Shown here: positions 27,052 to 36,498 of the stretch, piece after piece | How the letters are laid out: every line of letters begins with the position of its first letter | Numbering within the stretch: position 1 is the stretch's first letter | Source of the DNA: Mangrovivirga halotolerans | GTDB taxonomy: Bacteria; Bacteroidota; Bacteroidia; Cytophagales; Cyclobacteriaceae | Assembly: GCF_026241165.1 (NCBI RefSeq) | Contig: NZ_JAPFQN010000002.1 | Coordinates: 62,001 to 126,000 of the forward strand | Direction: 5' to 3' | Length of the DNA stretch: 64,000 nucleotides | The notes under the pieces: generated by a model | Told to the model about the DNA's origin: nothing | The model's input: only the letters and a program-made list of their open reading frames with translations | Databases searched by the model: none | Made by a program: the position numbers and the translations under genes

Positions 27052-27544
27052 TTAATATCTTTTTGTAGATATTAAAATTTTCATCATCGTAACAACAAAA
27101 TATCACCTCCTCTAAATTTTGAGGCTCGTAATCCTGAACTGTTTTAATAGCAATATTAGCTGCTCTCTCTTTGGGGAAGCCATATATTCCTGTTGAAATA
27201 TTAGGGAAAGCTATCGTTTTGCATTTCTTAGAATCAGCATTTTTTAAACTTGATTCATAAGCACTCGCAAGCAATTCATCTTCATCTGAGTCACCACCAT
27301 TCCACACCGGGCCTACAGCATGAATGATATAATCTGCAGGGAGATCAAAACCTTTAGTTACTTTTGAATCTCCTGTAGGACATCCGTCATATTTTTTTGT
27401 CGCTTCTTTTAATTCTGGTCCGGCTGCCCTGTGAATTGCTCCATCTACCCCGCCACCTCCGGCAAGAGATTTATTCGCCGCATTAACAATAGCATCTACA
27501 TTGAGGGTGGTAATATCGTCTTTAACTAAGCTTATTTCTAACAT
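27044..27544 (-). CDS. Macrodomain ADP-ribose-binding hydrolase
   Basis: A 166-residue single macrodomain of the MacroD/YmdB type. Visible ADP-ribose-binding elements are VDAIVNAANKSLAGGGGVDG (17-36), AIHRAAGPEL, CPTGDSKVTKGFDLP, YIIHAVGPVW and the phosphate loop FPNISTGIYGFPKERA. Family members remove ADP-ribose from protein acidic residues, deacetylate O-acetyl-ADP-ribose, or (yeast Poa1) dephosphorylate ADP-ribose-1''-phosphate. The flanking overlap with a 2H phosphoesterase suggests the last of these or a related RNA-derived substrate. It overlaps the Rof-like gene by 7 bases upstream. Confidence 0.93.
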   Translation of the reverse strand: MLEISLVKDDITTLNVDAIVNAANKSLAGGGGVDGAIHRAAGPELKEATKKYDGCPTGDSKVTKGFDLPADYIIHAVGPVWNGGDSDEDELLASAYESSLKNADSKKCKTIAFPNISTGIYGFPKERAANIAIKTVQDYEPQNLEEVIFCCYDDENFNIYKKILND

Positions 27545-27792
27545 GTCTTTGGAAATTGATCTACTAAAATTTCATCAATTCCTATCAACTTATCAAGTCT
27601 AAGCTTTGTTCCGTTCTCTAAATAAAGAAATTCTTCTCCTGAATCTGTCCTTAGATCCTTTAATTTCACATAAGTGGTTTCCATACTGCCCTGTTCACTC
27701 TTATAAATCACCTTATGCTGGCTACCTTCTATGATGTATGCCTCCAGGTAATCATAGAATGAACACGATATAGGTTTATATGGCTTTTCCAC
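27538..27792 (-). CDS. rof: Rof-like Rho-binding antiterminator
   Basis: An 84-residue protein whose N-terminal block YKPISCSFYDYLEAYIIEG matches the opening of Rof (YaeO: PINCDDYDNLE), the small Sm-like-fold inhibitor that binds transcription terminator Rho. The later TTYVKLKDLRT, EFLYLENG and LRLDKLIGIDE also parallel Rof (KLQAKASDL, YLVVE, LRLDKI). It is expected to reduce Rho-dependent termination. It overlaps the pseudouridine synthase by 17 bases and the macrodomain gene by 7, so expression is probably coupled. The family call rests on this short motif comparison by eye. Confidence 0.78.
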   Translation of the reverse strand: MEKPYKPISCSFYDYLEAYIIEGSQHKVIYKSEQGSMETTYVKLKDLRTDSGEEFLYLENGTKLRLDKLIGIDEILVDQFPKTC

Positions 27793-28711
27793 TTTTAATA
27801 AACTTCGTCCAGTTCTTTTTGTAATTTTCGTCTTCAGGATTTAAACGGGTGAACCATTTAGGTTGTTCGATATTAACAGAAACCCATCCTTTTTTACCAG
27901 GATGCCAGATTTTAAGCTGGTAAGCTAATAGCCTAATCTGTCTTTGGTAGGTATCATCTGCACCATATTTATAATCTCCAACTATCGGAGTTCCTAAGTG
28001 TTGCATATGAAGCCTTAATTGGTTTTTTCTGCCAGTTACTAATGATAGCTCTACCAAATCATGATCTTCCAAGCGTTTTAACAATCTATAACTAGTAATA
28101 GCTGTCTTAGCTTCATCATTCTTATTTTTTATCACCTCCATCTTGCCTCTCCTACCTTCCGTCACTTCTGTCACAATTTCACCGGACTCATTTTTGATAT
28201 GGCCTTCCACCAAAGCGAGGTATCTCTTATCAGAAGATGGCCAGTATTCCATAATAGCTTCACGGTCCTTTCTATTGAAGGCAAAAGAAACTAGTCCTTC
28301 TACCTCCCGGTCAAGACGATGAATTACACTTACTTTTCTTTTGATATTATTTTTAGCAAAGGCCTTATTGATTATCTCCTCGCAACTCATACCCTCCTTG
28401 GCTTTCTGAGCAGCTGTTAATAATCCAGCAGGTTTATGAATGATCATAATTCGATCATCTTGATAGTGAACTTTGAAAGGCAATTTCATTGCTTTATCAA
28501 CTTCACTTTTTACTTTTTTCTTATGACCTAATTCAATCAGGTCTCCCTTATTAACCTTTTGTCCGGCAGATCTGATTTGCTTACCATTGCAGTAAATATC
28601 CCCACTCAACCATTTTTTTTTCTGGCTGACAGACATATGCGGATAAACCTCTTTTAAAAGATCTGCAATTTTACCATCTGTTGGTGCTTCAAAAGATAAT
28701 TTTGAATTCAT
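27776..28711 (-). CDS. RluA family pseudouridine synthase
   Basis: A 311-residue enzyme that isomerises uridine to pseudouridine in rRNA or tRNA. Residues about 15-62 form an S4 RNA-binding domain (VSQKKKWLSGDIYCNGKQIR). The catalytic Asp134 lies in VIHRLDREVEG, where the usual T-S-G after the Arg-Leu-Asp is V-E-G. IIHKPAGLLT, GRKNQLRLHMQHLGTPIVGD and the final RLLAYQLKIWHP complete the family pattern. It is the first gene of the tight operon RluA-Rof-macrodomain-2H. The upstream gap of 232 bases is shared with the divergent TrmH-type gene. The modified nucleotide cannot be assigned. Confidence 0.9.
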   Translation of the reverse strand: MNSKLSFEAPTDGKIADLLKEVYPHMSVSQKKKWLSGDIYCNGKQIRSAGQKVNKGDLIELGHKKKVKSEVDKAMKLPFKVHYQDDRIMIIHKPAGLLTAAQKAKEGMSCEEIINKAFAKNNIKRKVSVIHRLDREVEGLVSFAFNRKDREAIMEYWPSSDKRYLALVEGHIKNESGEIVTEVTEGRRGKMEVIKNKNDEAKTAITSYRLLKRLEDHDLVELSLVTGRKNQLRLHMQHLGTPIVGDYKYGADDTYQRQIRLLAYQLKIWHPGKKGWVSVNIEQPKWFTRLNPEDENYKKNWTKFIKSGKAI

Positions 28712-28943
28712 TATTTATATTTTTTAATCTACACTTCTGATAAGTATAGATATATGTGACTTATTAAAATACCAAATATCGGGAGATTTATCAGCTAATC
28801 TTTCAGGTCAATTTAATCTTATCTACTAATTACCTGCTAATATTCAAGAAGCAATGTATTACCGGAATTGAATACCCCTATAAATTGTGATGCAAAATTG
28901 CTTAAAATTTTAGAATTTACACCTAAATTAAAAAATTACCATT

Positions 28944-29735
28944 TTGGAGATCACTTCTACTAAGAATCCAAGGATTAAAAATCTAACCTTACTTCAATCA
29001 AAAGGTAAGGCCAGGCGCGAACAAGGCATTTTTATCGTTGAGGGTGAAAAAGAAAATGAATTATTATTTAATTCAGATTATCAGTTAAAAGAAGCCTACA
29101 TCTGCCCTGAAATAATAAATGATGACCTTTCTAATTTAATAAATGACCGGCTTGATAAACAAAATATTTTTACAGTAACAAAAGAAGTATTCAATAAAAT
29201 AGCCTACAGAGGCTCAACCGGTGGAATAATAACCATTGCCTCACAAAAATATTTTCAGCTCGATGATTTAAAGAACGTTTCAAACCCATTGATTCTGGTA
29301 GCAGAATCAGTTGAAAAACCGGGTAATATTGGAGCTTTACTAAGGACTGTTGACGCTGCTAAAATTGATGCTCTGGTGATTTGTGACCCTAAAACAGATT
29401 TTTTCAATCCAAATGTAATCAGGAGTAGCCTCGGATGCGTATTCACAACAAAGATCATTTCCTGTACTTCAGATGAAGCAATTTCCTTTTTTAACAAGGA
29501 AGGCATCAATATTTATTGTGCAGCACTAACCGCTTCAAAAAGATATGACCTGATAGATTACCGAAAAGGATCAGCTTTAGTGTTTGGCACTGAAAGTACC
29601 GGCCTTACAGATCTTTGGCTTAATAATTCGACTCAAAATATAATTATCCCAATGCAGGGCAAAATTGATTCTCTGAACGTATCTGTTTCAGCTGCAGTAA
29701 TAACCTTCGAAGCAGTAAGACAAAGAGGGTTTTAA
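28944..29735 (+). CDS. TrmH/SpoU family RNA 2'-O-methyltransferase
   Basis: A 263-residue SPOUT methyltransferase. The N-terminal SpoU substrate-binding domain is visible (IKNLTLLQSKGKARREQGIFIVEGEK), followed by the knotted domain. Its motifs are AESVEKPGNIGALLRTVDA, NPNVIRSSLGCVF, LVFGTESTGL, and IPMQGKIDSLNVSVSAAV. The N of NIGA, the GTES-type loop and the LNVSVSAA tail form the SAM site. Members methylate ribose 2'-OH in 23S rRNA (RlmB-like) or tRNA. The start is a TTG at 28944, because no ATG or GTG fits before the conserved N-terminus. The 28712-28943 gap holds no other gene; no clear promoter box was found. Confidence 0.88.
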   Translation: MEITSTKNPRIKNLTLLQSKGKARREQGIFIVEGEKENELLFNSDYQLKEAYICPEIINDDLSNLINDRLDKQNIFTVTKEVFNKIAYRGSTGGIITIASQKYFQLDDLKNVSNPLILVAESVEKPGNIGALLRTVDAAKIDALVICDPKTDFFNPNVIRSSLGCVFTTKIISCTSDEAISFFNKEGINIYCAALTASKRYDLIDYRKGSALVFGTESTGLTDLWLNNSTQNIIIPMQGKIDSLNVSVSAAVITFEAVRQRGF

Positions 29736-29741
29736 TATCTT

Positions 29742-32477
29742 TTAAATCGGGGGCAAAGCATCAAATTCATAAACCTGTAATGCATTATTATAGACACAGT
29801 AGGCTTTGTAGCTTTTTTCATTTTCGAAATACAGCAGGGCAATTTCATGACTGCTTTGGAAAGGTCTTCCATTTAATAGATTACCTCGTCTATTATATAA
29901 ATATGACAATTGTTGAACATCATCATTAATAATTATGATCTGTTCTGTAGCGGAAAACTGATAATATTGAAAACTTAACTGATCTGTTTTCAGAAAATCT
30001 TTTTCAAATAACACATTTAAGTCTTTAGATAAGATCCTGACACGAGTTCCATCTATTGCAGCCACTAAATAAGTCTTTTCAAGAGCATCAGGGATTATTT
30101 CAAAACGTGTATTCGGACCAATCTTTATCAATTGTTTTTCTCTTGTGATTTGTCCGTTCAGATTAAATTCAAATAATTTTCCTCCGGCAGAAATTGTTGC
30201 GAGCAATGTTTGCTCAAAGGAGGCTCCCTGTCTGACAAATAGTTTATTTCTAACCTGATCCCCTAAATTCAAAGGGAAATTATCGTAATACTCACCACGT
30301 CGGTTTGTGATGTGCACCATACCATTTTCAGTAATGTTAATCATCAGGTCTTTTTTCCTGACACGGAGATGCCTCATCGGTTCGATTAGTCTATGCTCAA
30401 ATGACTTTGGATTCCAGCCTTTTAATAATTGTCGGTCTTTATTGTACAGGTAGACATTTCCCGAATAATCAGAATATGTTATTCGATATCTTTTCGAATT
30501 ATCATAATCTATGACATTTGCAGCTTTAATAGAAGTAGAGGGCTCAGCAAACAATGGATATCCTTCAATTTCGTTTCCAAGTCTGTCAACAATATGAATT
30601 CTGGAGTTGGTATACAAAAAGTATTGAAGCTTATTGTTTTGATAAAAATCCACCTGATCCACCTCACCTCTTATTTCTTCATTCAGAGAATCACTCCATA
30701 AAACCTGTCCGGAGTTGCTTATCAAATGGATTATATTAGCAGTGTCTTGTAAAAAAACTTCATTTTCAAAAGTATTGTGATTCCGAACTACAAATGGTTT
30801 GGTTCTTATTGGATTATCAAACTCTGTTCTGAAAACAGATTCATATGTTTCCCGGCTAGCAATATTTAATCGCTTGGATTTTTCAAGATTTGCAGCGATA
30901 TACCATTTATTATCAAGTTCACTTAGATGAATTGCCATCCATTCAAAAGCTCTTAATGGAGAGGGATTATCTGTCAGCATGGCTTTATATTTTTCTGAAG
31001 CAATAGCTGGAAAAAATTCCCATGCTCTATTCAGGTTTATCAGCTTTCCTATAGAAGCATCATCAATATTCTTTTCAAGTCTTGACGCTATTTTCAGATT
31101 TTTCCCCCAAGTGCTCTCCTCCTGCCTGCTTCGTATAATATTTTTCATCACAGGGACACTTTCAGTAACAATTAGAAAATTGTCAATTACAGAATAATAC
31201 AAGGATGAAAAACCTCTAAAATAGGGTCCAAAAAGTGCCTCAGGAACTCCCTCTATCGCTATTTCACTAATTTCTATACCGGCATATTCTTCAATATATA
31301 CAGAATCTGATTGCATAGATGACTCAGCAAGCTTATTCAAAATATTGAGACCGGCACCAATATCTGAAAGCTCCTGGATCATCGCATGTGTTGTACTTTG
31401 ATAATCTCCGGTGGGTAATTCAACTAGCGTAAGTTCAGAACCAACTGATTTATACCACTGGTCAATATTTACTCCATATTTATTATCTATCGAAGATTGT
31501 TTCCGTAGCTCTTGCCCCTGAATTACTTGCAAATAGTTTTGCAATTCATTCTGCCATACAACATTATCCGAAATCGAGAAAAAAGTCGCTTCTATTGCTT
31601 GTAGAGGAATATATTGTGGTGATCGAAATTTTCTTCCTTTCTGGCTGGCATAAAGATTCAGATAACTTCTTTTATCATCAGATTTAATAGCAAATCCATT
31701 TAGATCAATAGATTCACCACTACTTTTCACATCAATGACACCTACTTCAAAAAGTGAATTATAACCGGCATAATTATCAGTAAACTTAAGATCAACAGTT
31801 TGTTCCAAAAAATCCTGAAACTGATCCCCATTCAAATAAACATTCCCTTCATCTCTGACAGCTCCTTTTATTTGTGCTGATTTTTTATATTTTTCTTCAA
31901 AAGATTTCTGATTGCCGTAATAACATCTGATTATATCCTCAATTAGCAAGTTGTTATCAGAGAAGACTCCAAAAGACCCGATCTCTACATAATGAATAGA
32001 AAGGCCTGCGGGTTTAAAAAATGTTTCAATTTCTTTCCCCTCAACATCATAAGGTTCTTTTTTCAAGGTAAAATCTCCCTCCAATAAAGAACCATGAATA
32101 TTATTTATAACCTTATTTACTCCCGCTACTGATTTATCCAAATAAAAAACATAATCAAATTTACCTTTGCCTGTTTGATGAATACTATAGCTTAACCCCT
32201 GATTTATTATTTCAATATTTGGCTCATAAGCATAATTTTCAATTAGTGAATCTCTAAGTTTCAGCACGGGGTTGTCTCCCAGAAAAAAAGCAAAAAAATC
32301 ATCTCTATGGTAAAGTGAATCTACTGACTTACTCATGTCAGGCTCTTCAACTACTGCCAAGGCGTTTGAAGGTATAATTTTCCATTTTGAAACTTTTTCT
32401 CCTTCCCAAAAAAAGAAATATAATATACCTGCAATAATTATCAGGGCCAGCGAAATAGTCAGAAGTCTTTTTAGCAC
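29742..32477 (-). CDS. Membrane-anchored protein with C-terminal propeller-like repeats, unknown function
   Basis: A 911-residue protein starting at GTG. One hydrophobic segment (about 4-24, ending FFFWEGEK) anchors or exports it. The first 600 residues have no motif I can name; they include phrases such as IPSNALAVVEEPD and a self-comparing STHAMIQEL region reminiscent of DUF3352-type exported proteins. From about 610 to the end, repeated short strands (GQVLWSDSLN, GNEIEGYPLF, GNVYLYNKDRQLLKGWN, GEYYDNFPLN) resemble blades of a PQQ-type beta-propeller. The gene stands alone, six bases from the convergent TrmH gene. It is likely periplasmic. No function is proposed. Confidence 0.7.
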   Translation of the reverse strand: MLKRLLTISLALIIIAGILYFFFWEGEKVSKWKIIPSNALAVVEEPDMSKSVDSLYHRDDFFAFFLGDNPVLKLRDSLIENYAYEPNIEIINQGLSYSIHQTGKGKFDYVFYLDKSVAGVNKVINNIHGSLLEGDFTLKKEPYDVEGKEIETFFKPAGLSIHYVEIGSFGVFSDNNLLIEDIIRCYYGNQKSFEEKYKKSAQIKGAVRDEGNVYLNGDQFQDFLEQTVDLKFTDNYAGYNSLFEVGVIDVKSSGESIDLNGFAIKSDDKRSYLNLYASQKGRKFRSPQYIPLQAIEATFFSISDNVVWQNELQNYLQVIQGQELRKQSSIDNKYGVNIDQWYKSVGSELTLVELPTGDYQSTTHAMIQELSDIGAGLNILNKLAESSMQSDSVYIEEYAGIEISEIAIEGVPEALFGPYFRGFSSLYYSVIDNFLIVTESVPVMKNIIRSRQEESTWGKNLKIASRLEKNIDDASIGKLINLNRAWEFFPAIASEKYKAMLTDNPSPLRAFEWMAIHLSELDNKWYIAANLEKSKRLNIASRETYESVFRTEFDNPIRTKPFVVRNHNTFENEVFLQDTANIIHLISNSGQVLWSDSLNEEIRGEVDQVDFYQNNKLQYFLYTNSRIHIVDRLGNEIEGYPLFAEPSTSIKAANVIDYDNSKRYRITYSDYSGNVYLYNKDRQLLKGWNPKSFEHRLIEPMRHLRVRKKDLMINITENGMVHITNRRGEYYDNFPLNLGDQVRNKLFVRQGASFEQTLLATISAGGKLFEFNLNGQITREKQLIKIGPNTRFEIIPDALEKTYLVAAIDGTRVRILSKDLNVLFEKDFLKTDQLSFQYYQFSATEQIIIINDDVQQLSYLYNRRGNLLNGRPFQSSHEIALLYFENEKSYKAYCVYNNALQVYEFDALPPI

Positions 32478-32710
32478 GGTAATAAAAAATTTGATTTTAG
32501 TTTTCTACTGCAAAATAATATTTATTGAAATGCCAATACAACGGAAGTGCAAAAAGTTCTTGAAAAACAAAAATTTTATAATCTCAACTATATATATTTC
32601 TGTTTGAATGTAAGGTTTGAAATCTCTTTCGACAGAATTATTGGATATTATTACGAACCTTTGTAATGGAAAGAAATACTTGAAAGAATTTTTTCGATTA
32701 CCACCAGCTT

Positions 32711-35700
32711 ATGGAAAATCTCCAAGACAAAGTTTTGGGGCTTTTACTGTTTATCTTTTTTGCAGTAAGCCCATCATATTTATATTCTCAAACCTGTAAT
32801 GTAGAGCCTGGTTACAGTTTTCTAACTTCCAGTTCAGGATGTGCACCATTTAATGTGCGGATTCAGACAGAATTTTTTAATTCTACTGCTGGAACTGTCT
32901 ATTATGTAGATTGGGGTGACGGTAGCCCTATCGAGGTATATACTCAGGCAGTGGATTATTCGGCAGCAGCTAATAATGGGACCATCATTGAACATACATA
33001 TGCCTCCTCTCCTACTGACTGTGGATACATAATTAATATAGACGCTGAAAATGCTGCTTGTCCTTTTGGTAGTATTGAACCTCTGCAAATCCCAGTTGTA
33101 GTCTGGACAGAAGACCAACCCGCTGTTGCGCCAAACACATATCGGGTTTGCGCAGGCTATGCAGCAGATATCACTTTTGAAGACAACAGTAATTGGAATT
33201 GTAACCCACGACCTACTCGTGAAAATGCCGCCTCAAGATGGGGTCAATGGATCTATGGTACCGGTGATGCAACCAATAGAATTCCCGGTATTACTGTTGG
33301 AGGATCAACACCTGCTTTTCCTTACAAAGATGATGTTGCTCCTATTTATCCTATTGATGACTTAACTCAAACAAGTGATGTTATCTCAGTTCCTGTGACT
33401 ACCAATGCAGATATTGGAAAAGAATTTGAAATAACGTGGCGAAACTGGAATCAATGTAACGCATATGATAATGATGTTACTGATGGTAATGGTTTAAATC
33501 CTGTTACTGGTGATATGATCAATGGTGATAATGACCCGGTAGTGGCCGCTGGAAAAGTGGTCATTGTTGAATCTCCTGAGCCAGATTTTGTGACAAGAAA
33601 AGGAGATGCTTCCGGAGCTATAGCTGACCTGTTTTGTATAGATGACCCGGTTTATTTTGATAATGAAACCCCTCCAATAGCTGGAGCCGGATATTGGTAC
33701 ACTTGGGAGTTCTTTGATGATAATACCGGCACTGTAAGTTTGGGTACTTCAAATGATGAAAACCCCACCTTTTCATTTTCAACCCCAGGACAGAAACTAA
33801 TAACCTACAAGGTAAAAGATATTAATGCTGCAGGTAATTGTGAAGTCGAAATTCAGAAGGTAATAACCATTTCCCCAACTGCAGTAGCTAATATTAATAT
33901 AGAAGATGCTGCAGGAAATCCCGTTACTGAAAATCAATTTTGTATAGACTCCCAGGAAGGAACCGTTCAGGAATTGGTTTTTGTTGACGGAACCCAAAAC
34001 ATTGATGCTAATACCAGATGGAAATGGGAATTTTTTGATCAAAATGGAAACTTGGTTGATTCATATCCAGCCTCAGGGTTCTCAGATACTCAGCTTGGTC
34101 CTTTCAACAGAGTATTTGGTCAGAAAGGAAACTATCTGGTAAGACTTACCACAAAGGATGCAGGAACAAACTGTGAGTCTATAGATGAAAAAAGCATAAC
34201 TATTTACGATACTCCACAGCCTGACTTTACAGCAACCGGAAGTTGTTCAGGTGAAGATATATTATTTACTGATGCTTCTACCTATAACGCATTAGCCTCC
34301 GAACAAATCATTTCTTATGAATGGGATTTTGATTATGACGGAACAACATTTAGCGCCGATCAGACATTAGGCACTGGTGAGGATGTCACATATAATTATG
34401 CATCAAGTGGCATGTATACTGTTGCACTTAAAGTGACAACTGATGGTGCAGGATGTTCTAAAATTTTCACTCAATCAATAACGATAAACCCTCAACCACA
34501 GTCAGCAATTTCTGCAAACACCCTTTCTGGATGTAGTGACCTGGAAGTTACATTAAATAACACTTCACATGCTACTCAAACAGCTACCATCAATGAATAC
34601 AGATGGTATCGGGATTCAGGCTCAGGACCTGAATTATTTGCAACTAGAGAACCCGGCGTTAGTGGGTATACATCTTCTTTTAATGAAATTTTCATAAATG
34701 ATACTGGTTCAGACCTGGTTTATGAGGTATATATGGAAGCTATTTCTGCCCAGGGGTGTATTACTCAATCTAACGTTTTAAGTATTTCGGTGTCCCCCGC
34801 TCCCATTACAAGTTTTGTTTCTTCAGATTATGACCCGAATGCAAACAATTGCGCGCCTCAGACATATAACTTTAGCGTAACTCCGGAAACTCAATCACTT
34901 TCACCTGATACTTATACCTGGACGGTTTACGATGAAGGTACCGGCACCCAGCTATACACTGCAACGAACAACGGGACAAATCCTTCTTTCAGCTATACAT
35001 TTGATAATACTGATCAGATAGCAAAAGTTTACAGAGTTTATGTCGAAGCTTCAAAAACAGGAGTTTGTTTCAGAGGAAACTCGATGCTTGTAAGAGTTAA
35101 TCCTATACCTTCGGGCATGTTTACTGTGTCAGAACCAGAAATCACCTGTACTGATTATACTGTTATCTACGATGCAGATCAAAAGGGGCTATATCAGTAC
35201 ACCTGGGAAATCATTAATGATGGCAATTCATTTTTCCCTCCAAATGATCAGGATTTCGTTGAGCAAACTTATCCGCGACCTGCTGCAGGTGAAGCCGATA
35301 AAACTATAACTGTTCGGCTGACAACTACTAATTCAACATTATGTAAAAGCAGTACAGAAGAACAAACTTTTACGATCCCGGCGCAGACCAATTTTATGGC
35401 AGCATTTACCGCTACTCCGGAAAATCAAACATACCCAAGTTCTACAGTATCTATTACGAACAATTCTACTCAAAGTAGTGGATTAAGCTATGAATGGGAT
35501 TTTGGTGATGGTACGGTAGCTTCAGGTTATGATCCTGGTTCACATACCTATGCTGAGGCAGGTAATTACATTATTACATTGACAGTTAGTGATGGAGGTT
35601 GTATAGAACAAATCTCACTGCAAGTAGCTATATCTCCATCCGGACCAATTGCAGATTTCATTTTCGAACCTGGTGTGGGTTGCTCACCACTGACTGTATA

Positions 35701-36442
35701 CTTTACTAATTTATCAGAAAGTGCTACTAACTTCCTGTGGGATTTTGGAGATGGAAACACATCCACTGAAATTGATCCGATACATTCCTACAGATCGCCT
35801 GGTATCTATGAAGTCAGCCTGACAGCCTCTTCAGAATTTGGTGAAGATATTTTTATTTCAGAGCAAAAAATCGAAGTCCTTGAAACCCCATATGCTGATT
35901 TTGTAATCAGGCCGTTTCCTATTTACCTTCCGGATGATGAGGCTACCTTCATTAACAGAAGTACTAATGCAACCTCATACTTCTGGGATTTTGGTGACGG
36001 AAACACCTCCACCCAAACAAACCCTGTTCATCAATACGAAAATGATGGTGATTACACTATTACCCTTGTAGCGCAAAATGAAAATGGTTGTGCAGATACA
36101 CTTACTATAGAAGGAGCTGTAGAAACCATCACAACAGGCAGGTTTAGAGTACCAAATGTTTTCAGTCCGGACCCTACCGGACCTTCAGGAGGATATGTGG
36201 ATGGTGAAGTTGGAAGAAATGATATATTCAGACCTTTAATAGAAGGTGTTAAGGAATATCATTTACAGATATTCAATAAATGGGGTGAGTTATTATTTGA
36301 AAGCTTCAACACCAAGCAAGGATGGGACGGATATTACAAAGATAAATTGTGCCAGGAAGATGTTTATGTATATAAGATCAGAGCTGTATTTAATAATAAT
36401 GAAGAAACAACAAAGGTAGGAGATGTTCTACTTCTCCAATAA
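32711..36442 (+). CDS. Giant PKD-repeat secreted protein with type B T9SS/gliding C-terminal domain
   Basis: A 1243-residue exported protein. Residues 1-26 are a signal peptide ending LYSQ. Many Ig/PKD-like domains follow. The last three are clear PKD repeats with the WDFGDG hallmark at about 929, 1010 and 1093, and less canonical ones (YVDWGDGSP, YEWDFDYDG) occur earlier. The final ~105 residues (RVPNVFSPDPTG, then LQIFNKWGELLFES, GWDGYYKDKLCQEDVYVYKI and the end VGDVLLLQ) form the gliding-motility-associated type B sorting domain. It is therefore predicted to be exported by the type IX system and to act at the cell surface. It is followed by a bidirectional terminator shared with mdh. Confidence 0.9.
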   Translation: MENLQDKVLGLLLFIFFAVSPSYLYSQTCNVEPGYSFLTSSSGCAPFNVRIQTEFFNSTAGTVYYVDWGDGSPIEVYTQAVDYSAAANNGTIIEHTYASSPTDCGYIINIDAENAACPFGSIEPLQIPVVVWTEDQPAVAPNTYRVCAGYAADITFEDNSNWNCNPRPTRENAASRWGQWIYGTGDATNRIPGITVGGSTPAFPYKDDVAPIYPIDDLTQTSDVISVPVTTNADIGKEFEITWRNWNQCNAYDNDVTDGNGLNPVTGDMINGDNDPVVAAGKVVIVESPEPDFVTRKGDASGAIADLFCIDDPVYFDNETPPIAGAGYWYTWEFFDDNTGTVSLGTSNDENPTFSFSTPGQKLITYKVKDINAAGNCEVEIQKVITISPTAVANINIEDAAGNPVTENQFCIDSQEGTVQELVFVDGTQNIDANTRWKWEFFDQNGNLVDSYPASGFSDTQLGPFNRVFGQKGNYLVRLTTKDAGTNCESIDEKSITIYDTPQPDFTATGSCSGEDILFTDASTYNALASEQIISYEWDFDYDGTTFSADQTLGTGEDVTYNYASSGMYTVALKVTTDGAGCSKIFTQSITINPQPQSAISANTLSGCSDLEVTLNNTSHATQTATINEYRWYRDSGSGPELFATREPGVSGYTSSFNEIFINDTGSDLVYEVYMEAISAQGCITQSNVLSISVSPAPITSFVSSDYDPNANNCAPQTYNFSVTPETQSLSPDTYTWTVYDEGTGTQLYTATNNGTNPSFSYTFDNTDQIAKVYRVYVEASKTGVCFRGNSMLVRVNPIPSGMFTVSEPEITCTDYTVIYDADQKGLYQYTWEIINDGNSFFPPNDQDFVEQTYPRPAAGEADKTITVRLTTTNSTLCKSSTEEQTFTIPAQTNFMAAFTATPENQTYPSSTVSITNNSTQSSGLSYEWDFGDGTVASGYDPGSHTYAEAGNYIITLTVSDGGCIEQISLQVAISPSGPIADFIFEPGVGCSPLTVYFTNLSESATNFLWDFGDGNTSTEIDPIHSYRSPGIYEVSLTASSEFGEDIFISEQKIEVLETPYADFVIRPFPIYLPDDEATFINRSTNATSYFWDFGDGNTSTQTNPVHQYENDGDYTITLVAQNENGCADTLTIEGAVETITTGRFRVPNVFSPDPTGPSGGYVDGEVGRNDIFRPLIEGVKEYHLQIFNKWGELLFESFNTKQGWDGYYKDKLCQEDVYVYKIRAVFNNNEETTKVGDVLLLQ

Positions 36443-36443
36443 C

Positions 36444-36473
36444 AAAAAAACCGCCTGAAAGGGCGGTTTTTTT
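36444..36473. terminator. Bidirectional terminator between the PKD protein gene and mdh
   Basis: A run of seven A then CCGCC (36451-36455), a 6-base loop, GGCGG (36462-36466) and seven T form one symmetric hairpin. It serves the plus-strand gene ending at 36442 and the minus-strand mdh ending at 36499. Confidence 0.9.
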
Positions 36474-36498
36474 ATATCATTAAGAAAGCAAAAAGTGA

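Noticed and set aside
28712-28943. Possible small RNA or tRNA in the divergent gap
   Set aside because: No cloverleaf, T-loop motif, stable hairpin or terminator is visible; the region is A/T-rich spacer.
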